This document shows positions 1-6,632 of a stretch of DNA of 9,103 nt, in pieces (positions within the stretch are counted from its first letter, which is position 1; each line of letters opens with the position of its first letter). Position numbers and translations under genes: made by a program. The notes beneath the pieces are model-generated. The model was not told the DNA's origin. It saw nothing but the letters and a program-made list of their open reading frames with translations, and made no database searches. Source of the stretch: JBKHBT01 sp046542255 (lineage in GTDB: Bacteria > UBP14 > UBA6098 > JBKHBT01); NCBI GenBank assembly GCA_046542255.1, contig JBKHBT010000115.1, forward strand, positions 1 through 9,103, written 5' to 3'.

Positions 1-200
1 TGAATGTGTGGGGTACTTATCTCTACCAATTCCTCGTAGGCGGGCTGTTTTTTGCGATTGCCCTGATAGCGATTGTTAAAAGCGGTGCTGCAGACCTGTC
101 ACTTAAACAAGATCGCAAGTGGTTCATGTGGCTTGTAATAGGTTTTATCCTATTGGCCCTGTTTTTCCTTGGATGGACTTTGCTTGCTCTAAGCACATAA
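1..200 (+). CDS. Small two-helix membrane protein, putative symporter accessory subunit (5' end probably just outside window)
   Basis: This short hydrophobic protein ends in TAA at 198-200. The frame has an in-frame GTG at 6, but the preceding codons read (?)TG-AAT-GTG-TGG, so an ATG starting one base before the window is the likelier start. That would give MNVWGTYLYQ... and about 66 residues. Two membrane helices are visible: one starting near YQFLVGGLFF and one starting near WFMWLVIGF. A short charged loop (KSGAADLSLKQDRK) lies between them. The stop codon is 18 nt upstream of the symporter ATG and the symporter's Shine-Dalgarno sits in the gap, so the two are probably co-transcribed. Small membrane partners encoded directly upstream of Na+/solute symporters are known (for example the DUF4212 and YhdT/PanF pairs), but I do not recognise this sequence as either family. 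An accessory or stabilising role is inferred from position and topology only. Confidence 0.7.
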   Translation, partial: NVWGTYLYQFLVGGLFFAIALIAIVKSGAADLSLKQDRKWFMWLVIGFILLALFFLGWTLLALST

Positions 201-218
201 CGGCAGGGAGGAGGAATA

Positions 219-2576
219 ATGTTTCAAAATTTAATGGGAGAATGGTACGATTATCTAATACTGATAATTTATTTTATTGGAATTTTAGGTTTTGGTGCCT
301 ATTTTGCAAAATTTACAAAATCGACTGAGGACTTTTTCTTTGGTGGACAGCGTTTCTCATGGTGGCTAATTGCTGCGTCTTTGGTTGCTACTGGAATTGG
401 TTCTTATTCATTCCTCAAATATGCTCAGACTGGCTTTATGGCTGGATTATCTAGCACCATGAGCTATCTGAATGACTGGCTTATTATTCCGCTATTTATG
501 TTTGGCTGGTTGCCGGTTATTTACTTTATGAGGATAAAGTCTGTTCCGGAATTCTTTGAGCGAAGGTTTGATAAGAGAACTCGCCGTATTGCTACAGTAT
601 TTGTGCTTCTATATCTTTTAGGGTATATCGGCCTTAATTTCTATCTTATGGGGCTTGCTTTACAGACGCTCCTGGGAATTCATATGTGGGTAGGCATTCT
701 TATTGTTGCGGCGATTTCGGCTGTCTATGTTACCACTGGTGGACAGACGGCCGTTATTTTTACCGATCTTATTCAAGGCCTTTTCCTTTATATTGCAGGT
801 GGTATTCTGCTTTACCTTGCTATAAGCCATGTCGGTGGATTTGGCAATTGGTGGCAGGGAATGGACCTTGCGCACAGGCTACCCTTCCCAGGTTTCAATT
901 CTCCAGCGGAATATTCATATTCTGGAATGTTCTGGGGTGAAGGTATAATTGGCTCGATGGCATTTACCTTCATGAATCAGGGCTTTATTATGAGATACCT
1001 CGCTGTCAAGTCTGTTAATGAAGGTAGAAAGACTCTAGTATTTAATACCTTGATTCTCATGCCTCTTTCAGCGATTGTTGTTGGCTCTGTCGGTTGGTTA
1101 GCTGTTGCTATGGCGACTACTGGCGAGATCACAACAAATATCAATCCAAAAGAAGTTTTCATGTTTATTGCAAATATCATTGCCAGGCCTGGAATATTCG
1201 GATTTGTAGTTGCTGCTCTGACAGCCGCGCTTATGAGCACTATCGACACATTGATTAATGCTGTTGCTGCTATCGGTGTTTTCGATGTTTACAAACCGCT
1301 TATAAAGCCTAAAGCCGATGATAAACATTATCTTAAGGCCAGCCGTTTTGTTTCTGTTTTAGCTGTTATTATTGGCCTGGGCCTTGTTCAGGTATTTAGC
1401 CAGGCAAGAAGTATTTTGGCAGCGCATTATGCATTTGTGGCAATGATTACGCCGCCTATGTTAATCACAATCCTGCTAGGATTGCTTTGGAAACGCTTTA
1501 CTCCGAAAGCAGCTTTCTGGTCGATGATTCTCGGTGGTTTTATGATTTTGGTTACCGTTTTCTATCCACAGATTATCATTCCGCTTTCCAATTCTCATGG
1601 AGTATCTGATGGAACAGAGACAAGTATCGTCTTTGAGCGATATGACCTTAATGATATGATAACCGGTCCACGTTCTGCATATAACTGGGGAGAAATGTTC
1701 GATAAGTCCAAGGGAGAACTTAGCGAATACACTATCGAATATCATCCTATTACGCAGAATACTTTCGGGACATTCATAAAGAAAAAGTTCGATGTCGAAG
1801 AGTATTCACAAAAGGCTCCAGTCTATATGTATGACACTTCTTTTGTAGCCAAGAAAGAAGGCAGGACAAGAGTCATGCATCGATATTGTGCAAATCTCGA
1901 AGGCCTCGAGCCGCGTGCTGAATACAAATTCAGAGTCGCAAGAGAGATGGACTCGATAGCTTATGTAGAAGATTCCACAGGCGCGATCGACACAATAGAA
2001 GTTGCATACACTAAATACTTCGATGCCATCGGCCATTATGGAACAGACGAAGAAAAGTATCCTATCGATGTTCTCGGCGAAGCCGATAAATTGGAAAAAG
2101 GCAAAATCAGAGAGCTTGAGTTCGAGACTGGTGGAGACTACAAATACTTCCGCGCAGTATTCGGACTTCTGGCATGTCTTCTTGTTGCGCTCATCATTAC
2201 GCCACTTACAAAGCCAAGAAAAGATATCGATGGCTATACCCTATCGACTATCTTCAAAGCTAAAGAAATCTTCAAGGGCGGGAAGCCTAATGAAGTCTAT
2301 GGCGAAGATCTCAAGCGTCTCAAATTGAGAGTTGCTGACAGTGACGAAGAGGTTGTCAGGCTTTCACCGAGCAATATGGAGAAGCTAAAAGCCAGAGTAG
2401 GCGACTTGCTTTATGTTGCTGATTCAAGAAAGATACTTGGTGGATTGCGTTCTGTCCATGTCAAGCTTGGCGAACCGCAAGGCGCAAAAGATGATGAAAT
2501 CATCATGACAAAGGCAGTCATCGAGGAAGGAAACTTCCTGGATAATAAACCTGTCAATGTCGAAAAGATTATGTAA
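219..2576 (+). CDS. SSS (SLC5-type) sodium:solute symporter with extra soluble domains
   Basis: This is an inner-membrane Na+-coupled solute uptake protein of the LeuT fold; the substrate is not identifiable. The ATG at 219 follows a strong AGGGAGGAGG ribosome site at 205-214. The N-terminal motif EDFFFGGQRFSWWLIAASL (residues 37-55) and the helix AALMSTIDTLINAV (336-349) followed by FDVY are family hallmarks. S340/T341 correspond by motif to the Na2-site Ser-Thr of PutP. About 12 helices occupy residues 11-455 and a last one lies near 643-663. The protein has 785 residues, whereas typical members have about 450-600. The excess is a 190-residue hydrophilic segment (456-642), periplasmic if topology follows PutP, containing an FN3-like motif (EGLEPRAEYKFRV), plus a 120-residue C-terminal tail ending in a barrel-like domain (about 711-785). 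Codon use changes near the start of the insert. The family call is firm; the added-domain calls are tentative. Confidence 0.93.
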   Translation: MFQNLMGEWYDYLILIIYFIGILGFGAYFAKFTKSTEDFFFGGQRFSWWLIAASLVATGIGSYSFLKYAQTGFMAGLSSTMSYLNDWLIIPLFMFGWLPVIYFMRIKSVPEFFERRFDKRTRRIATVFVLLYLLGYIGLNFYLMGLALQTLLGIHMWVGILIVAAISAVYVTTGGQTAVIFTDLIQGLFLYIAGGILLYLAISHVGGFGNWWQGMDLAHRLPFPGFNSPAEYSYSGMFWGEGIIGSMAFTFMNQGFIMRYLAVKSVNEGRKTLVFNTLILMPLSAIVVGSVGWLAVAMATTGEITTNINPKEVFMFIANIIARPGIFGFVVAALTAALMSTIDTLINAVAAIGVFDVYKPLIKPKADDKHYLKASRFVSVLAVIIGLGLVQVFSQARSILAAHYAFVAMITPPMLITILLGLLWKRFTPKAAFWSMILGGFMILVTVFYPQIIIPLSNSHGVSDGTETSIVFERYDLNDMITGPRSAYNWGEMFDKSKGELSEYTIEYHPITQNTFGTFIKKKFDVEEYSQKAPVYMYDTSFVAKKEGRTRVMHRYCANLEGLEPRAEYKFRVAREMDSIAYVEDSTGAIDTIEVAYTKYFDAIGHYGTDEEKYPIDVLGEADKLEKGKIRELEFETGGDYKYFRAVFGLLACLLVALIITPLTKPRKDIDGYTLSTIFKAKEIFKGGKPNEVYGEDLKRLKLRVADSDEEVVRLSPSNMEKLKARVGDLLYVADSRKILGGLRSVHVKLGEPQGAKDDEIIMTKAVIEEGNFLDNKPVNVEKIM

Positions 2577-2600
2577 AAGCGATTTACATAATATATTATA

Positions 2601-2632
2601 AAAGGGTAGGCTTTTGGCCTACCCTTTTTTTT
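2601..2632 (+). terminator. Intrinsic terminator of the symporter unit
   Basis: A perfect 11-bp stem (AAAGGGTAGGC, 2601-2611, with its complement 2617-2627) encloses a 5-nt loop and runs into an eight-T tract (2625-2632). It begins 24 nt after the symporter stop codon. This is a classic Rho-independent terminator. It separates the transport unit from the secreted-protein gene, whose start lies only 50 nt further on. Confidence 0.92.
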
Positions 2633-2633
2633 A

Positions 2634-2662
2634 TTGCATGGCAATCTTTTTTCCTGTATTTT
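2634..2662 (+). promoter_or_regulatory. Weak candidate promoter for the T9SS cargo gene
   Basis: TTGCAT (2634-2639) and TATTTT (2657-2662) are separated by 17 nt in the only space between the upstream terminator and the next start codon. Matches to the sigma-70 consensus are 3/6 and 4/6. The organism's own promoter consensus is unknown and may differ, so this is a position-supported guess. The alternative is expression by readthrough of the terminator. Confidence 0.25.
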
Positions 2663-2670
2663 CAACTTAT

Positions 2671-2676
2671 AAGGAA
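2671..2676 (+). promoter_or_regulatory. Shine-Dalgarno site that fixes the start of the secreted protein
   Basis: AAGGAA lies 6 nt before the ATG at 2683. The frame stays open further upstream to a TTG at 2614, but that codon lies inside the terminator hairpin loop and has no ribosome site. The ATG at 2683 also places a clean signal peptide at the N-terminus, so it is the chosen start. Confidence 0.75.
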
Positions 2677-2682
2677 TTATTT

Positions 2683-4467
2683 ATGCGAAGAATTATGCTT
2701 ATACTTTTATTGCTGATCTCCTGCTCTGTCTTTGCGGATATGATCATTGGCCCATCTCCGGATACACTTTTGATAGACAGTTATTATGAAATCGATGGTA
2801 ATCTGATAATAATTGGTGAAGCAGTAGTAATAATTGAAGGGGCTGAGCTTCAACTTTTCGGTTATCTGTGGCAGGAAGGAAATAGCACGATCATAATCAA
2901 AGATGATGGTTATCTTCATGTTATGCAAGGTTATGTATCGCAATATCCACATTTTATGTATGATTCATCAAAATTTATTGTCGAGAATTCAACCGTATAT
3001 GCTAACACTGTTTATCGAAGTTTTTTGAATGACCATTCTTTGTATTTTGCAGAAAATGCTAACTTTGCATTTTGGAATTTCAGAGAATGCTATGGTAAAA
3101 GCCGTTTAATTATACATCATTCAAATATGATCGGCGATGTTTTGATTCGAGATTCTTCATATGTCGAATTTGTAGATTGTGATACGATTCTTCCATGGTT
3201 CTATATTGATTCAGGTGTTGTCTTGGATATTGAATTTCCGAATCATGATAGCGTAGAATCATTTGAGCTTGATTCCTCTCACATGGGGCTATCGGGGGCT
3301 GATTGGTCAGCCTGTTTCGATTCTTGCCACACTGTTCTTTGGGGTATTGATCTAGCCAATGAAGGCTATGCAAATATCAGAAATTCTATCATATATCTTG
3401 CACTAAGAATCGATGAACCCGATACAGTACATCTGCATGATATAAAAAACAATACATATCATTTGGAAAGAAATATTGAATTTCTCGATGCCCAGATCAT
3501 CCTGGAGAATACTTATCTGAAATTATGGTGTTTCTATGCATATGATTCTGCTTATATTTTTATTGATAGCTCATTCTGGGGAGAATCTCATGCAAGAGAT
3601 GGTGCCCAAATATATGCTGTCGATTGTTCGACAAATGGCTTTCCAAGTTCTGTAACTACATACGGATGTGGAAGTAAATATGAGTTTATAAGTGGAAAAA
3701 TTATGGCATTTGCCAGTAGCTGGAATAATTCAATAAATATATTGAATGGCTGCAATATCAGCCCCATCAGGCCAGGCATCGCACAGATTACAAATATTGC
3801 TCACACCGGATCAGAAATGCACTGTATCAACTGTGTCTTCGATACACTGCCCCATGCTTTAGATTCTTCTGTGGTTTTATTTGTGCAACTGGATTCACTG
3901 GATACCATTAATATTAGAAGTGAAAGCATTGAAATATATGGTGCTGCATGGATAAATGCCGGGCCTTTATGTGATGATGAGTTTGAATCTTATATTCTAG
4001 AATATCGGCACTATGATGATTCAGAATGGAATTTCATCGAAGAAAATCATCTTGAGAGATATGCGAGGCATTCTTATCTGGGAATTTGGGATATAAGTTT
4101 ACTGAATATCGGCGAATATGAACTAAGACTTATTTTGAATACAATTGAAGACAGACATATAGAAGCAAGAATGGTAGTGAATATTAACTCTGAATATGTC
4201 ATTGAGTCATATCTTAATGTGCAGAAGCATAAGGCCTATCCAAATCCATTCAGTAAATCTGTTCATATTGAAATCCCAGAGGATGCAGATAGAATAAGTA
4301 TCTACGATATCAAGGGAAATGTTTTATTTGAAGATAATCAAATAGGTGCAAGACACCTCAAGCAGAATCATCTACTCTGGAGGCCAACTTCGAATATAGA
4401 AAAAGGAATATACCTCATTGTTTTCAGGGGCAAGAAAAGCTCTATAAAGAAAATTATAAAATTCTGA
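2683..4467 (+). CDS. Secreted beta-helix-like protein with T9SS C-terminal sorting domain
   Basis: This 594-residue exported protein has no recognisable enzymatic motif. Residues 1-18 (MRRIMLILLLLISCSVFA) are a Sec signal peptide, with likely cleavage after VFA. An LISC lipobox-like string overlaps it, so a lipoprotein cannot be fully excluded. Residues about 30-430 are short beta-rich segments with recurring Asp-Ser-Ser turns (near 94, 157, 197, 295, 394) and frequent Asn, Tyr and Ile. This looks like a right-handed beta-helix of the kind common in surface adhesins and polysaccharide-binding proteins. Residues about 431-505 may form an Ig-like beta-sandwich. The last 76 residues start with YPNPF (519-523) and continue through IYDIKGNVLFE and KGIYLIVFRG to a lysine-rich end, the pattern of T9SS type A sorting domains. 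The gene is monocistronic between two terminators, is more AT-rich than its neighbours, and encodes 11 mature cysteines. Export by T9SS is inferred; the function is unknown. Confidence 0.85.
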   Translation: MRRIMLILLLLISCSVFADMIIGPSPDTLLIDSYYEIDGNLIIIGEAVVIIEGAELQLFGYLWQEGNSTIIIKDDGYLHVMQGYVSQYPHFMYDSSKFIVENSTVYANTVYRSFLNDHSLYFAENANFAFWNFRECYGKSRLIIHHSNMIGDVLIRDSSYVEFVDCDTILPWFYIDSGVVLDIEFPNHDSVESFELDSSHMGLSGADWSACFDSCHTVLWGIDLANEGYANIRNSIIYLALRIDEPDTVHLHDIKNNTYHLERNIEFLDAQIILENTYLKLWCFYAYDSAYIFIDSSFWGESHARDGAQIYAVDCSTNGFPSSVTTYGCGSKYEFISGKIMAFASSWNNSINILNGCNISPIRPGIAQITNIAHTGSEMHCINCVFDTLPHALDSSVVLFVQLDSLDTINIRSESIEIYGAAWINAGPLCDDEFESYILEYRHYDDSEWNFIEENHLERYARHSYLGIWDISLLNIGEYELRLILNTIEDRHIEARMVVNINSEYVIESYLNVQKHKAYPNPFSKSVHIEIPEDADRISIYDIKGNVLFEDNQIGARHLKQNHLLWRPTSNIEKGIYLIVFRGKKSSIKKIIKF

Positions 4468-4520
4468 AAACGTTTAGATGTTAAAGAGACTATTTGAATG
4501 AAGGTTTGATATTATGGATA

Positions 4521-4547
4521 AAAAACGGGGCGAAACGCCCCGTTTTT
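4521..4547. terminator. Bidirectional intrinsic terminator between converging genes
   Basis: A perfect 12-bp inverted repeat (AAAAACGGGGCG, 4521-4532, and its complement 4536-4547) encloses a 3-nt AAA loop. The GC-rich core is flanked by five A on one side and five T on the other, so a U-tract forms whichever strand is transcribed. It lies 53 nt after the stop of the secreted-protein gene and 51 nt after the stop of the redox operon. One hairpin can therefore end both transcripts. Confidence 0.92.
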
Positions 4548-4598
4548 CCATTATGTTAAAGAAGGGATTATTCTAATCCTGGCTTTGAAAAGAAAGTA

Positions 4599-6632
4599 TT
4601 ATTCTTCCTTCTTTTTCCAGTCGAGTGCGCCGGTTGGACAATTCTCGACATAGAGACGAAGCTCTTCTTCGGTGCCTGCGATTGGCTGGTCGAATGCGGT
4701 ACCCATGATTGTCTCGAATCCGCGATTTTTGAAACCAAAGATCGAGGAATTGATAATCTCGCGCGAAATCTTGATACAGGTTTCGCATTTGATACACTTG
4801 CCCGGATCCATAATGATCTTCGGATGACGCGTATCGACTTTGACTTCCTTCTTCCGGCCTTTGAATTTCTCCAAATCGGCTCGATATTTTTCGGAATATT
4901 GTCTGAGGGCGCAGTCATCTTTATCGGTGCAGCTACATTCATAGCATCTTTCGCCTTCTTTGGCAATTTCTTCAACTGAGAAAGTACGCGAGACTTCCTT
5001 GAAAGTCGTCTTCCGCTCATCGATAGGAATAAGCTCCTGCGGTACTCTATTATATTTTTCTGGATCGCCAACAAATACAAGGTCATCTTTCTTGAGATGA
5101 TTCCAATGGCCTCTCGACACATGAATCTCATAAGGCTCTTCATATCTTTCGCCTTTGAAATATGAAAGAATACCCATCGCAGCGATTCTTCCGCCTGCGA
5201 CAGCTTCGACAACGGTAGCTGGGCCAGTAACACAATCACCGGCAGCAAAAACATTATCGCCCATGAAGTTATGAGCTTCTTCTACATCGATATCGCCCCA
5301 GCGGTTTCTGTGCGTGCCTTCTGGTGCGACAGTCTTCTGGCCGATAGCGCCGATAACAGTATCCGCTTCAAGCTCGAATTCGCTGCCTTCTATCGGAATT
5401 GGCCTTCTTCTGCCAGATGCATCGGGTTCGCCAAGTTCCATTTTAAGGCATGTAAGAATCTTTTTGCCATTTTCTTCACGGCAGGCAATCGGCTGTGTCA
5501 GGAATTTAAACTGTACACCTTCTTCTTTGGCCTCGTGGATTTCGATATCTTCTGCCGGCATTTCCTTTTCGGTTCGGCGATATGCGCAGATGACTTCATC
5601 AGAGCCTAAGCGAACCGATGTTCTAAGGCAATCCATAGCGGTATTTCCGCCGCCGATTACGATTGTCTTTCCAGGATTTTCGCCTTTCCAGTCATTGTCG
5701 GCGAGTTTCTCGAGGAATTGGATTCCGCCGATAGTTAGGACTTCGCCCTCGATGCGCGAAGAACTTGGCTTCCATGAACCGACTGCGATTGCGACAGCAT
5801 CATAGTCCTTCTTCAGGTCATCGAGCTTGATATCGACGCCAAGTTTTTTATTCATGTGGAATTTTATGCCGCCCATTTTATCGAAATGTGCGATTTCCTT
5901 ATCGAGAATATCTTTGGGGAGTCGATATTCCGGGATACCGTAGCGAAGCATTCCGCCGGGTTTATCTTTCATATCGAAAATATCCGATGCTACTCCGGCT
6001 TTTCTAAGGAAATATGCAACAGCGATTCCACCGGGGCCAGCGCCAACGATTGCAACCTTTTTATCGCCAAGGCCTTCCATAGGTTCCATATAGTTTTCAT
6101 ATTCGAGATCGGCGGCAGTCCGCTTGAAGTCATTGATTGCCACAGGAAGGTCATCGACATTGCGGCGGCAATCTTTTTCGCAGAATCTCGGGCATACTCG
6201 GCCGATAGACATCGGAAGCGGAATACGCATCTTGATGATTTCGAGAGCCTTACGGAAATCGCCACTTTTTCCAGCGCGAACATATTCTTCTACTTTGGCA
6301 TGTGCTGGACAAGCAATTGTACAAGGTGCTTCACAGTCGCCGATATGTTCAGATAAAAGAAGTTCCAGTGCCGTTTTGCGCATGTCTTTTACAGCATCTG
6401 AAGATGCTTCGATTTCCATGCCTTCTGCAGCTTTGGCAGAGCAGCTTGGAATATAGCGGCCATTTTTGGCATCCTTGACAACACATACGAAACATGATGT
6501 CGTTTTCGAGATTTTCTCATTATAGCATAAAGTTGGGATAACTATTCCAGCTTCAGTTGCTGCCTGAAGAATAGTGCTTCCCTGATCGACAGTAACTTCT
6601 TTATTATCAATTTTTAATGTGATTTTACTCAT
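4599..6632 (-). CDS. NuoG-type [2Fe-2S] / GltD-NfnB-type FAD-NADP(H) / ferredoxin fusion subunit, StnC-like
   Basis: This 677-residue cytoplasmic flavo-iron-sulfur subunit is the probable NADP(H)-reacting part of the complex. Domains in order: a NuoG-type [2Fe-2S] domain with C36, C47, C50 and C64; a GltD-type N-terminal Fe-S helical domain with H96, C100, C104, C108 and then C147, C151, C155 (GRVCPRFCEKDC); an FAD-binding Rossmann motif VGAGPGG (196-202); a nucleotide motif IGGGNTAMD (326-334) followed by YRR (351-353), whose arginines suit the NADP(H) 2'-phosphate; and FAD-contacting AAGDC (463-467). A four-cysteine segment follows (C563, C566, C568, C574), then a C-terminal ferredoxin domain with C613, C616, C619 and C665. 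The fourth cysteine of the first ferredoxin motif is S623, so only one [4Fe-4S] cluster seems possible there. The ATG overlaps the preceding stop as ATGA, with a GAGG-containing ribosome site. Alternative: the redox subunit of a formate dehydrogenase or hydrogenase encoded elsewhere. Confidence 0.9.
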   Translation of the reverse strand: MSKITLKIDNKEVTVDQGSTILQAATEAGIVIPTLCYNEKISKTTSCFVCVVKDAKNGRYIPSCSAKAAEGMEIEASSDAVKDMRKTALELLLSEHIGDCEAPCTIACPAHAKVEEYVRAGKSGDFRKALEIIKMRIPLPMSIGRVCPRFCEKDCRRNVDDLPVAINDFKRTAADLEYENYMEPMEGLGDKKVAIVGAGPGGIAVAYFLRKAGVASDIFDMKDKPGGMLRYGIPEYRLPKDILDKEIAHFDKMGGIKFHMNKKLGVDIKLDDLKKDYDAVAIAVGSWKPSSSRIEGEVLTIGGIQFLEKLADNDWKGENPGKTIVIGGGNTAMDCLRTSVRLGSDEVICAYRRTEKEMPAEDIEIHEAKEEGVQFKFLTQPIACREENGKKILTCLKMELGEPDASGRRRPIPIEGSEFELEADTVIGAIGQKTVAPEGTHRNRWGDIDVEEAHNFMGDNVFAAGDCVTGPATVVEAVAGGRIAAMGILSYFKGERYEEPYEIHVSRGHWNHLKKDDLVFVGDPEKYNRVPQELIPIDERKTTFKEVSRTFSVEEIAKEGERCYECSCTDKDDCALRQYSEKYRADLEKFKGRKKEVKVDTRHPKIIMDPGKCIKCETCIKISREIINSSIFGFKNRGFETIMGTAFDQPIAGTEEELRLYVENCPTGALDWKKKEE

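Noticed and set aside
2614..2682. Upstream extension of the secreted protein to a TTG start
   Set aside because: The TTG lies inside the loop of the intrinsic terminator, has no ribosome site, and would bury the signal peptide. The ATG at 2683 with AAGGAA is far better.
2683..2736. Lipoprotein signal (LISC) in the T9SS cargo
   Set aside because: The string fits a lipobox loosely, but a standard cleavage site (VFA before Asp) follows and a C-terminal T9SS domain fits a Sec type I signal better. Kept only as an alternative.
4568..5254. Minus-strand open frame of 228 codons overlapping the 3' part of the StnC-like gene
   Set aside because: It is an out-of-frame shadow: rich in Arg, Ser and Lys, without domain signals, and fully covered by a gene with intact cysteine and Rossmann motifs.
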